A DNA stretch of 41,052 nucleotides from Butyrivibrio sp. NC3005 (GTDB lineage: Bacteria; Bacillota; Clostridia; Lachnospirales; Lachnospiraceae): contig NZ_AUKC01000034.1 of NCBI RefSeq assembly GCF_000424545.1, positions 1 to 41,052 of the forward strand, read 5' to 3'. Below, piece by piece: positions 17,505 to 25,505 of the stretch. The notes under the pieces were generated by a model. That model had not been told where the DNA came from. It saw only the letters and a list, made by a program, of their open reading frames with translations, and made no database searches. Each line of letters opens with the position of its first letter. Position 1 is the stretch's first letter. A program made the translations under genes and the position numbers.

Positions 17505-17634
17505 CCTCAATATCAGGAAGCAATCAAAAAACTGTTATTACAATAGTTATATTCGATATTTTGCACAAAATGAGCCTTTTATCTTTGTGAGTTCCGTTTC
17601 TTGTTTATCCCTTAAATTCAGTGTATCATCAATA

Positions 17635-17672
17635 TATAGGAAACTATTTCTCTATATTTGGTTTCCTATAAT
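17635..17672 (+). promoter_or_regulatory. Inverted repeat overlapping a -10 box before the symporter gene
   Basis: TATAGGAAAC (17635-17644) and GTTTCCTATA (17661-17670) are perfect 10-bp inverted repeats 16 bases apart. The right arm overlaps TATAAT (17667-17672), a likely -10. No good -35 is present at 17 bases. Together this suggests a promoter needing, or blocked by, a regulator that binds the repeat. Confidence 0.5.
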
Positions 17673-17702
17673 TAAAGGTGTTCACTTTTGGAGGGTAGAC
17701 AT

Positions 17703-19061
17703 ATGAAAAAACAACTCAAGCCTATTACTAACAAACTATTATGGATTTATGCATTGGGGCAGTTCGGATGGAGTCTTTTATCTGGTATTGTATCTAACTG
17801 GATGGTTTATTATTATACTGGAAGTCCTAATGAACAGAATCCTCTCAAGGGTATCTTTTCATCAGGTATAACACAAAATCCTATTCTTTTTAAACTTACT
17901 CTTTTTGGTCTGGTTTTGGCAGCAGGACGTATTTTTGATGCGATAACAGATCCGCTTATTGCTGGTTGGTCTGATGGATGTAATAACAAGAATGGAAGAC
18001 GTATTCCATTTTTAAAATCTATGGCAATTCCTTTTTCTCTTTGCACAATAGGTCTTTTCACTATTCCGCAAACTAATGCTATTGCGATAAATGATACTGC
18101 ACTTTTTATTCTTCTGATGGTCTTTTACCTGTTCATGACAATGTTCTGCACACCTTACAATGCACTCATTGCTGAGCTTGGAGATACGCAGCAGCATAGA
18201 ATCAACGTTTCTACATACATTTCTTTTACTTTTATTCTAGGACAAAGTATTTCCTTTCTTTTGCCAAACGTAGCCGGTATGTTGCAGGATTCATTTGGCA
18301 AAGAAATGGCTATTAGAATGGCTGTAGCAATCATGTCTTTAATTGCATGTATTTCCATGCTGATTCCTGCGTTCTATATAAAAGAAAAAGACTATATTGA
18401 TTCAAAGCCTTGTAAAACAAAGCCTTTCAAATCTTTGATAATGACTTTTTCCAATAGACAGTTTAGACGTTTTGTTTACAGTGATGTCATTTACTTCTTC
18501 GCTCTTACACTTTTCCAGACAGGTTTGGCATTTTATGAGACTAAGCTTATGAACATTCCTGATACAATGACATTCACCCTTACTGCTACTATGACTGGTA
18601 TTAGTGTTTGCCTGTATCCTGTTGTAAATATTCTTGCAAAAAAACTTGGCAAAAAGAACCTTATTATTATTGGTTTCTTTTCATATTGCATCGTATTTGG
18701 TATTACAACATTTTGTGGTCAGGGAATAGTATGGGGATTTGCAGTAGCCATTACAGCTGCTATTCCTATGGCTATTCTTGGAATTCTTCCACAAGCCTGT
18801 GTAGCTGATATAGCAGAACTTACCAAACTTCAAACTGGTGAAGACAGAAGTGGTATGTTCTTTGCAGCACGAACTTTTGCTTTCAAAATGGGACAGGCTC
18901 TTGCAATGCTCATCTTTACATCAATCACTGTATCTGATACTGCAAGAAGCTATAGAATAACTGCACTTGTCGCACTTGTTACCTGCTTCATAGGAGCTGT
19001 TATATTCTTTTCTTATAATGAAAAGAAGGTATTAAGAGAAATTAATTCACTTCAAAAATAA
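17703..19061 (+). CDS. GPH-family (MelB-like) sugar:cation symporter
   Basis: A 452-residue integral membrane transporter with about twelve membrane segments. The glycoside-pentoside-hexuronide symporter signature is present: R-x-x-D79-A-x-x-D83-P-x-x-x-G-x-x-D91 (GRIFDAITDPLIAGWSD), followed by GRRIPFL. In MelB the equivalent aspartates bind the coupling cation. The length is typical. ATG at 17703 is preceded by GGAGGG at 17690-17695; the TTG at 17688 lies inside that site. It probably imports a glycoside or oligosaccharide, matching the other glycan genes, but the substrate cannot be told. It is monocistronic, with its own operator-like inverted repeat and terminator. Confidence 0.92.
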   Translation: MKKQLKPITNKLLWIYALGQFGWSLLSGIVSNWMVYYYTGSPNEQNPLKGIFSSGITQNPILFKLTLFGLVLAAGRIFDAITDPLIAGWSDGCNNKNGRRIPFLKSMAIPFSLCTIGLFTIPQTNAIAINDTALFILLMVFYLFMTMFCTPYNALIAELGDTQQHRINVSTYISFTFILGQSISFLLPNVAGMLQDSFGKEMAIRMAVAIMSLIACISMLIPAFYIKEKDYIDSKPCKTKPFKSLIMTFSNRQFRRFVYSDVIYFFALTLFQTGLAFYETKLMNIPDTMTFTLTATMTGISVCLYPVVNILAKKLGKKNLIIIGFFSYCIVFGITTFCGQGIVWGFAVAITAAIPMAILGILPQACVADIAELTKLQTGEDRSGMFFAARTFAFKMGQALAMLIFTSITVSDTARSYRITALVALVTCFIGAVIFFSYNEKKVLREINSLQK

Positions 19062-19070
19062 TTTTGGGCA

Positions 19071-19105
19071 AAAAAATCAGAACCAATTTAAGGTTCTGAT
19101 TTTTT
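19071..19105. terminator. Bidirectional rho-independent terminator
   Basis: AAAAAATCAGAACC and GGTTCTGATTTTTT form a perfect stem around a 7-base loop (AATTTAA, 19085-19091), with T runs on both strands. It serves the convergent symporter gene and the 309-aa lipoprotein gene. Confidence 0.93.
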
Positions 19106-19162
19106 ATGTGTTATGCTCGGATAGACCTTTTATTAAGTTTCAATGATAATAGTCATTATTTA

Positions 19163-20092
19163 CTAATTTCCTTTTGTCTGTGGCAATGTCTTTTCTGTAT
19201 AACTGTCATCATTTGTAAAAAATGTGCCATTTCCATTTAGATAGTAAAAATGTCCATCTTCTGTAAATATAATTTCATAAGATATACCCAAAGTCGGAAC
19301 AATGCACTGCTTATAGTTTGCTTTAATTCCACTTATTAGTGTCACTTCTTTATCTTCTGCAAAACCGCCATTTTCTGTAGCATACTCAAATGTACTATCG
19401 TATTCATCAGCTGACAAGCATTGTTTTATCTTTTCCAATTGCTCTTTGGTAAAGCTTTTATCAAGCATTCCTTCATTAGTATAGACTGGATCACCTTTTG
19501 TATATTCTCCCAAAGGGCTAACATTCATTCCCATGCATCCCGCATTACCATTGGATGCAACAAACAATTCACCATTATCTATGAAAAAAGCTATATAGCC
19601 ATACTGACTATTATCCATAACGCCTTCTTCTCTATAGATGGCTATATTATCAGCAACAAACATTGCATCACCTGTTGCATCTCCTGTATGGGAATAATAA
19701 GAAAAATCCCCACTAAAGTGAAATCCCTTAGAAGTTTGATCTGTTATTGTAATATCACCTATAATCGATGAATGTGTATTAGTTCTTTTCCAGTCTCCTG
19801 TAAAATCTTTCGCATTTGCAACTTCTTTAATTTCACTATATAATTTGTCATAGTCCACATCATACAGGCTGTTCATATCAAATGTACTTTTATTATTATC
19901 TAATTCTGTAGTCTCATTTTTTGTAGAACTTTTAAGATTGCTTTCATTAGTCGAATCTGAATTACTATTTGACGCATCATGTAACACTTCACCAGAAACA
20001 CCGCTTCCACTACTTAAAACTCCATCCTGATTACAGCCTGTAAGAAGCACAGCAGCTACTAGTACTCCCCATATTTTCATCTTTCGTACCAT
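19163..20092 (-). CDS. Lipoprotein of unknown function (309 aa)
   Basis: The signal peptide is followed by a lipobox LLTGC with Cys20, then a Ser/Asn/Thr-rich linker to about residue 70 and a beta-rich folded domain with many aromatic and Gly residues. No catalytic motif or known family is recognised. GGAGA stands just before ATG at 20092; a second ATG four codons on (20080) is possible. It lies 32 bp downstream of the esterase gene on the same strand, so the two may be co-transcribed, and it ends at the shared terminator. Its design resembles the 592-aa lipoprotein. Confidence 0.8.
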   Translation of the reverse strand: MVRKMKIWGVLVAAVLLTGCNQDGVLSSGSGVSGEVLHDASNSNSDSTNESNLKSSTKNETTELDNNKSTFDMNSLYDVDYDKLYSEIKEVANAKDFTGDWKRTNTHSSIIGDITITDQTSKGFHFSGDFSYYSHTGDATGDAMFVADNIAIYREEGVMDNSQYGYIAFFIDNGELFVASNGNAGCMGMNVSPLGEYTKGDPVYTNEGMLDKSFTKEQLEKIKQCLSADEYDSTFEYATENGGFAEDKEVTLISGIKANYKQCIVPTLGISYEIIFTEDGHFYYLNGNGTFFTNDDSYTEKTLPQTKGN

Positions 20093-20124
20093 ATTTCTCC
20101 AACAATTCTAAATTTAAAAATCTA

Positions 20125-21273
20125 TTATCTAGTAAGTATTTCATTTATCTTATTTATGATTATATCTGCAGATTTAACATGTGACTTAAATCCAGGATGA
20201 CATCTAGAGCCAAATTCATCAGCCTCTGTCTTTGGAAGTGTCATATAAAATACTTTCTCATCATTTTTCATTGATTTATACTTTTCAACTGATGATTCGA
20301 GAATGGTCTGCATATGCTTCTCTAATGTATCCTGATTTTGAGCCAGCATTCCATAAACCCATATAAGTACAGCATTTTCATTTTTGCTTCTAATATGTGA
20401 TAAGAAGTCTACAACACCTTTACTTATAGCATTAACATCTTCTTCTGGGATAAGTCCATTTTCATCAAGTTCATGAACATTATTAAAATTCATGGATTTT
20501 GCAGCAGCCCTATTTTCTTTCTGAAAAGCTCCAGCATCATTTGTTCCCAGGTTTATGATAATGACATCAGGAACATACAAATTAAAATCCCATTCATCGA
20601 AAGGATGATATTCATCAAGTTTGCCATTAGGTACAAGTCCGCAGATTTTATCATAATATGTGGGAATAATCTCATTTGGATTGCCATACCATGACCAGCA
20701 AAGTCCCCAACCGCTTTGGCTTATAATATTACAGTCAGCATTAAGCTTTGTAGAAACCATATTTGCATAATCAGTTATAAAATCAAAACAAGAGCTATTC
20801 CAATCCTGCTCTTTACAAACCCCCATGCAGCCTTCACCAGAAGTAATGCTATCTCCGATAAACTCTAACTTAAGCTTTTTATCAGCCACTTCTTCAAAAC
20901 TTCCATCAAAAGATACATCTTTTATCAAAAGAAGTGTTGATGCATCTCCAGGCATTGCTGGAGTATCTCTTATAATGCGTATATTCCTACAAGGAGCATC
21001 CATTCCATTTTCAATCTCTGTACTATGCCAGATGGTTATTTCATGTTCACCCTTTTCAAGTGGCCTTTTCTGATATCTTACACCATCCACTACTACGTCA
21101 ATCCATGGTTCGAATCTTTCAAAATCAGCCTCAATAGTCATTTTGAGACTGCTTCCTTTAAAGTTAAACTCTACTCCGGATCCATTCCAGAATAAAGGCA
21201 GTCCATTTGAGACCGCCAATGTTCTTCCATGAACTTTTTTTAATTCAATGTCATTTATACTCTTAGTAGTCAT
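20125..21273 (-). CDS. SGNH/GDSL carbohydrate esterase, CE2-like
   Basis: A 382-residue, two-domain esterase. The N-terminal ~125 residues form a jelly-roll-like domain (GSGVEFNFKGSSLKMTIEAD; VVVDGVRYQKRPLEKGEHEI), as in CE2 acetyl esterases. The C-terminal SGNH domain has GDS with Ser142 (EFIGDSITSGEG), the Gly of QSGWG near 190, GTND with Asn245, and His359 in CHPGFKSH. CE2 enzymes remove acetyl groups from plant polysaccharides or their oligosaccharides. No signal peptide is seen, so it probably acts in the cytosol on imported acetylated sugars. The ribosome binding site is weak. An inverted repeat TTGTC-N4-GACAA (21334-21347) lies upstream. Confidence 0.88.
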   Translation of the reverse strand: MTTKSINDIELKKVHGRTLAVSNGLPLFWNGSGVEFNFKGSSLKMTIEADFERFEPWIDVVVDGVRYQKRPLEKGEHEITIWHSTEIENGMDAPCRNIRIIRDTPAMPGDASTLLLIKDVSFDGSFEEVADKKLKLEFIGDSITSGEGCMGVCKEQDWNSSCFDFITDYANMVSTKLNADCNIISQSGWGLCWSWYGNPNEIIPTYYDKICGLVPNGKLDEYHPFDEWDFNLYVPDVIIINLGTNDAGAFQKENRAAAKSMNFNNVHELDENGLIPEEDVNAISKGVVDFLSHIRSKNENAVLIWVYGMLAQNQDTLEKHMQTILESSVEKYKSMKNDEKVFYMTLPKTEADEFGSRCHPGFKSHVKSADIIINKINEILTR

Positions 21274-21333
21274 TTTCTTTTCATTACCCCTGATTAGAAA
21301 TACTAGTTTTATATTGAATTTAAACTCTTATTT

Positions 21334-21347
21334 TTGTCACTCGACAA
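21334..21347. promoter_or_regulatory. Short inverted repeat upstream of the esterase gene
   Basis: TTGTC (21334-21338) and GACAA (21343-21347) flank ACTC, about 60 bases before the esterase ATG. It may be an operator. No matching promoter with good spacing was found, so support is weak. Confidence 0.25.
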
Positions 21348-21377
21348 TAATGGGTTTTCAACCGAAAGAATTTTATA

Positions 21378-21414
21378 AAACTGCTTGATGTTTTTTTTAC
21401 ACACCAAACAGTTT
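21378..21414 (-). terminator. Terminator at the end of the long transporter/c-di-GMP array
   Basis: On the minus strand AAACTGTTTGGTGT (21401-21414) pairs with ACATCAAGCAGTTT (21378-21391) over all 14 positions if two G-U pairs are allowed, with a 9-base loop and a following TTATAAAATT. It is 7 bases past the SIMPL stop codon and is the first clear terminator downstream of 37203. Confidence 0.75.
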
Positions 21415-21420
21415 CAAAAA

Positions 21421-22179
21421 TCACTTCAAATCATATTCAAGCTTTACTGTAATTGTAGCTGTTTTAAATCTTGATGTCTGATCAAATGCACCATCGTAGG
21501 AATAATCACTTGTTCCAGAATTCTGTGCTGTAATTTGGAATACGCCAAGACTTGACTTCTTTAATTTACCAATGTTAGCGTTTGTGTTTTTAGCAATAAT
21601 ATCAATTCTATCCTTGGCATTCTTAGAAGCTTTATCAATAAGATCGAGTTTAATAGACTCAAGATCAGAATAGTAATATTCTGGTGAATCAGATGTGAAC
21701 TCAACTCCCTGATCAAGAAGTGAAGAAATATCTCTTGAAATTTTCTCAACTTTATCAAGATCTTTGGATGTAATAGTAACACTCTGGGAAAGCTTATATC
21801 CTGTAGGTGTACTCTTTACAAAGTTTCCATTTCCATCATACACATCATCAAATGTCTGACTTATATCAACAGAATTAAATACTACTTCTTCGTCAGTAAG
21901 ACCATTTTCCTTCAGATATTTTTTTACAAGATCTGCATCAGATTTTATTTTTTTGTAGGCTTCCTTAGAAGTAAAGTCTGTTGCTATAAATGAGCCTCTC
22001 CATATGATAGTATCAGACTCAAAAGAAACACTTGCGCTTCCAGTTGCAGACATTGTATGCTCTCCGCCTGATCTGAAATGAGAAAGACCAAATGCTAAAA
22101 GCCCGCAGCTTCCCACAACGCACAATCCGATAATAAGCGCACTAAACCATCCACATCCTTTTCTCTCTTTTTGTTCCAT
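21421..22179 (-). CDS. SIMPL (DUF541) domain protein with N-terminal membrane anchor
   Basis: A 252-residue protein with one membrane segment (about residues 12-33) and an extracellular SIMPL domain. The family pattern is visible: TMSATGSASVSFESDTIIW at the start, the middle VTITSKDLDKVEKISRDI, and the ending ATITVKLEYDL. E. coli YggE belongs to this family; the molecular function is poorly known, with links to oxidative stress and envelope. GGAGGAG stands 8 bases before ATG. It lies 17 bp after the EAL gene and closes the long minus-strand array. Confidence 0.9.
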   Translation of the reverse strand: MEQKERKGCGWFSALIIGLCVVGSCGLLAFGLSHFRSGGEHTMSATGSASVSFESDTIIWRGSFIATDFTSKEAYKKIKSDADLVKKYLKENGLTDEEVVFNSVDISQTFDDVYDGNGNFVKSTPTGYKLSQSVTITSKDLDKVEKISRDISSLLDQGVEFTSDSPEYYYSDLESIKLDLIDKASKNAKDRIDIIAKNTNANIGKLKKSSLGVFQITAQNSGTSDYSYDGAFDQTSRFKTATITVKLEYDLK

Positions 22180-22196
22180 AACAGTCTCCTCCTTTT

Positions 22197-24119
22197 TTAT
22201 TCACGCTTTTGCTTGTTCATAAATTCTAGGAACTCATTACAAGAAATTGCCTTTGAATACAGATATCCCTGAAAAAAATCACATCCCATTGCACTTAATT
22301 CCCTTGCTTGTTCATCAGTTTCAACGCCTTCTGCAACAATTTCAAAGTGAAGATCTCGCAGCATCTCAATTGTGTGCCTAAGTGCTATAAGTGCTCTTCT
22401 TGAAGCAAAAGCCTTCCATATCAATGACTTATCAAGTTTAACAATTTTGAATGAATAATTCAATAAGTAATTAATATTTGCAAGTCCAGAACCATAATCA
22501 TCAAGTGAAAATAGAATTCCATCATGTATCATTGAATTCATAAAATCTCTCAACTGATTACTAGATGCCACTGTGGCAGTTTCGGTTATTTCCAGATTTA
22601 TCATCTCCGGAGTAACTCTATATTGTTTCATTGTTGAAAAAAGCTGCTCTTTCAAATTCTTCTGAATACACTGAACTGCTGAAAGATTGATTTCAATGTA
22701 ATCTATTCCAAGACTTCTGAAATTATAATGTGTTATATCATGACAGACTCTATCAAAAACCATGGCTCCGATTTCTGTTATTATACCTGTTTCTTCTGCT
22801 CTGGGTATAAATTCATCCGGACTTATAAATCCGTATTCATCATCATATAGTCTTAAAAGAGCTTCCGCTGAATGATACTCATTGGTTTCAACTTGGAGTA
22901 TTGGCTGATAGTATATTTTAAACTGTCCGTTAATCAACGCATTACGCATTATTCTATCCAATTCTGTTACTCTTCTTACTTGTTTCAAAATAAGACTGTC
23001 AGCGTATACTGTATCCATTATGGACTTTTTTTCAATTTGGTGAAGACAATAACCTATTGCATCCTCGAGTTCATAAGCTGTTTTTCCATGGTCAGGAAAT
23101 CTAACTACAATAGACTGAGGATGAAGTACAATCTGCATTTCTCCAATTTCATAATCTTTTCCAAGTTCTGTTTTAACTTTAGAAAGGATATTTTCAAATT
23201 TATCCTGATCTTCTTCAGGGATAAAAATATTAAACTGGGTTCCTGAGTTGTAATACAAATGCTCTTTAGATACTATCAAATGGAGTCTTTGTGCGACTAT
23301 CTCTAAAATTTTATTTCCAGCCGCAACTCCCGCCATTTCATTAACTTTTCTAAATCCATCCAGTCGAAGTGTTATGATTGTAAATGGGTGTTTTTCTTTA
23401 ACATAATTGTTTAGCACTTCTTCAAAGGCCTGATGAGTGAAACATCTAGTTAAAGGATCCATGAAGTTATCTGCATCCTGTATAGAAAGATATATAACAA
23501 GAATAGCTAAAGAAACCGTAAAAGAAGTTATAAGTATATACGGATTGAATAACTGAAAAACAACTGAAGATATATTTCCTATAGTAATGAAAAAAACACA
23601 CTGCATTTGTGTTTTGGTCAGTGACTTCTTGTGGCTAATACTCTCAAATAGGCAGGAAAACAAAATTATAATAGAAATAACGTAAACAAGTATTCTTAGC
23701 TTTCCACTGCAATAGTTATAGTTTTCATCAAAATAAAATACCAGGTGTGTAAGAGGATTAGTCACAATAAGTACAATATCTATTACCGCACTTACAAGCA
23801 GTATTTTAAAATTTATTGAGGAAATCTTCCTGACTTTATAAATAATACACATAATATACAGGTTGTACCACAGCAAAATGGTATTCATAGACAGGTAGAA
23901 GATTGTATTTATCACATAATTGAGCCATAGCGGAACAGATGCTGCGTTTGGTATTGAATATGCAGAAATATTGTCAAAAATAACTGCAATAATACAATCA
24001 ACTATAAATACCAAAAAAGCCTCATTTGCCTTGGATGGATAGTTTTTTCGTGTTAAAAACAGTACAAGTACAAGACAATCTATGCAAATGGCACATAAAT
24101 TAAATGATATATTATACAA
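22197..24119 (-). CDS. Membrane EAL-domain c-di-GMP phosphodiesterase with degenerate GGDEF
   Basis: A 640-residue protein. The N-terminal ~212 residues hold about seven membrane segments. A GGDEF-like domain follows (about 218-370), whose active site reads SGTQF at 292-296 instead of GGDEF, so it should not make c-di-GMP. The EAL domain (about 390-635) is intact: E419-A-L in SAEALLRL, NLEITETA, DDYGSG at 540-545, KLDKSLI and AEGVET. It should hydrolyse c-di-GMP to pGpG. The start is a TTG, supported by GGAGG 7 bases upstream and the lack of any early ATG. It lies in one array with an active-looking GGDEF gene. Confidence 0.93.
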   Translation of the reverse strand: MYNISFNLCAICIDCLVLVLFLTRKNYPSKANEAFLVFIVDCIIAVIFDNISAYSIPNAASVPLWLNYVINTIFYLSMNTILLWYNLYIMCIIYKVRKISSINFKILLVSAVIDIVLIVTNPLTHLVFYFDENYNYCSGKLRILVYVISIIILFSCLFESISHKKSLTKTQMQCVFFITIGNISSVVFQLFNPYILITSFTVSLAILVIYLSIQDADNFMDPLTRCFTHQAFEEVLNNYVKEKHPFTIITLRLDGFRKVNEMAGVAAGNKILEIVAQRLHLIVSKEHLYYNSGTQFNIFIPEEDQDKFENILSKVKTELGKDYEIGEMQIVLHPQSIVVRFPDHGKTAYELEDAIGYCLHQIEKKSIMDTVYADSLILKQVRRVTELDRIMRNALINGQFKIYYQPILQVETNEYHSAEALLRLYDDEYGFISPDEFIPRAEETGIITEIGAMVFDRVCHDITHYNFRSLGIDYIEINLSAVQCIQKNLKEQLFSTMKQYRVTPEMINLEITETATVASSNQLRDFMNSMIHDGILFSLDDYGSGLANINYLLNYSFKIVKLDKSLIWKAFASRRALIALRHTIEMLRDLHFEIVAEGVETDEQARELSAMGCDFFQGYLYSKAISCNEFLEFMNKQKRE

Positions 24120-24134
24120 GTTTATTCCTCCAAA

Positions 24135-24193
24135 TCAGATCTTAAAGGTTTAAAAATGCATAAAACAAAAATAACAATTCCAATAAGGTCTGA
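24135..24193 (-). other. Intercistronic stem-loop before the EAL gene
   Basis: TCAGATCTTA (24135-24144) and TAAGGTCTGA (24184-24193) form a 10-bp stem with one mismatch, around a 39-base AT-rich loop. It fills the 76-bp gap between the anchored binding protein and the EAL gene, and the EAL ribosome binding site follows directly. There is no T run, so it is not a terminator; it could adjust the mRNA balance between the two genes. Confidence 0.35.
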
Positions 24194-24195
24194 AA

Positions 24196-25488
24196 CTAAT
24201 TTTCTAAAATTTTTATAAAGCGGTCGTTCATCATTTTTGCTGAATTATCTAAATTTTCTTTTTCAAAAAAGTATCTATCAGATACATCCTTAAAAGCATC
24301 CAGTATCTCTGCTTTTTCCATAGACGGTATCATATTGGAAGTCTTGTCAACAATTTTAAAAATCATAAATCCTGCCTGAGCCACTGCACCTTCGAGCATA
24401 TTCTCTTTTGCTAAAACTTCTCTTGCATGTTTATTTATAGGAATACCTTTTTCAGTACCCTGAAGTTTTATCATTTCTGAATTGTTTATCAAAAAATTCA
24501 AAAGATTTGCAGCTGCATTTTCATCCTCAATATTTTTACGTATTGCATACATCGTAGCTGGTTTCACATACCAGCCATATAACTGAGAATTATTCATGAC
24601 GGGAGGATACTCTACAACTGATTTCATTCCTTTTTCTTCAAGTTTATCGTTATATCTTCCTGCATCGCTTGCCCAGTACATAACACCTGCGCATTTTCCA
24701 GATGAAAAGCTATCCACTCCAAAACCATCATAATAGGGAATTACTTTCTCATCAAGAAGCTTTTTTCCAAATTCAAGCATGGACTTCATTGCTTTCTCAT
24801 CACCAATATACTCTCCCTTTTCGTTAAATATTTTTTTACCACTTTCCTGTTCATAGTGCGCCATAAGCACCATAAAAAGATGCTTTTTACCAATTCCCAT
24901 AGGATAAATGCCATCACGTTTCATTACTTTTGCTGCAGCAAACAAATCATCCCAGGTTTTAGGTATATCCATCTGATATCTCTTGAATATATCCACATTA
25001 TAGCCACACATAATGCTATTATACGCAATCGGAATAGCATTTAGCTTTCCGTTCATCATGCCATACGAAAGATCCAGTTCTCTATACCCTGATAAATCAA
25101 TACTATTTCGCAGTTTATTAATATCATAATAGCCTTTTCCATCAAAAGAGTATTCGTTAAGCCAATTATAATTAATCTGCATTACATCCGGTTCGGTACC
25201 CGACAGCATATAGATTCTATTACGTCTTTCATATCCGTCCCACACTCCGAAGCTATAGCTAACCTTAATATCTGGATTATCCTTTTCAAATAGATCCAAC
25301 GCCTGCAAAGTATAATGATGTCTTTCGTCATTGCCCCACCATCCAAAACTGACTTTTTCCTGTTTGGATGTTATGTTCTCAATCTCTATATCGGCTTGCC
25401 ACACATTTAGCGTAGACATTGCAACAAAGAAAACAATCATCATGGCTATCACTATAGCGAATTTGTCATGACTTTTCTTTTTCTTCAT
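24196..25488 (-). CDS. Membrane-anchored extracellular solute-binding protein (family 1)
   Basis: A 430-residue protein with the fold signature of sugar-binding proteins: VSFGWWGNDERHHYTLQALD, DVMQINYNWL, IPIAYNSIMCGYNVDIFKRY, PKTWDDLFAAAK and ASDAGRYNDK. The N-terminus has a basic head and one hydrophobic segment (about residues 9-29), but no lipobox cysteine and no clear cleavage site, so it is probably a permanently anchored protein. It lies 17 bp after the GGDEF gene and 76 bp before the EAL gene, with no permease beside it. This context suggests a sensor that reports ligand to the neighbouring c-di-GMP enzymes instead of a transporter component; that is inference. Confidence 0.85.
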   Translation of the reverse strand: MKKKKSHDKFAIVIAMMIVFFVAMSTLNVWQADIEIENITSKQEKVSFGWWGNDERHHYTLQALDLFEKDNPDIKVSYSFGVWDGYERRNRIYMLSGTEPDVMQINYNWLNEYSFDGKGYYDINKLRNSIDLSGYRELDLSYGMMNGKLNAIPIAYNSIMCGYNVDIFKRYQMDIPKTWDDLFAAAKVMKRDGIYPMGIGKKHLFMVLMAHYEQESGKKIFNEKGEYIGDEKAMKSMLEFGKKLLDEKVIPYYDGFGVDSFSSGKCAGVMYWASDAGRYNDKLEEKGMKSVVEYPPVMNNSQLYGWYVKPATMYAIRKNIEDENAAANLLNFLINNSEMIKLQGTEKGIPINKHAREVLAKENMLEGAVAQAGFMIFKIVDKTSNMIPSMEKAEILDAFKDVSDRYFFEKENLDNSAKMMNDRFIKILEN

Positions 25489-25505
25489 AAAAACCCCACT
25501 TCAGC

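Noticed and set aside
22872..23246. 124-codon + strand ORF opposite the EAL gene
   Set aside because: Shadow of a real GGDEF/EAL gene; composition is that of antisense coding DNA.
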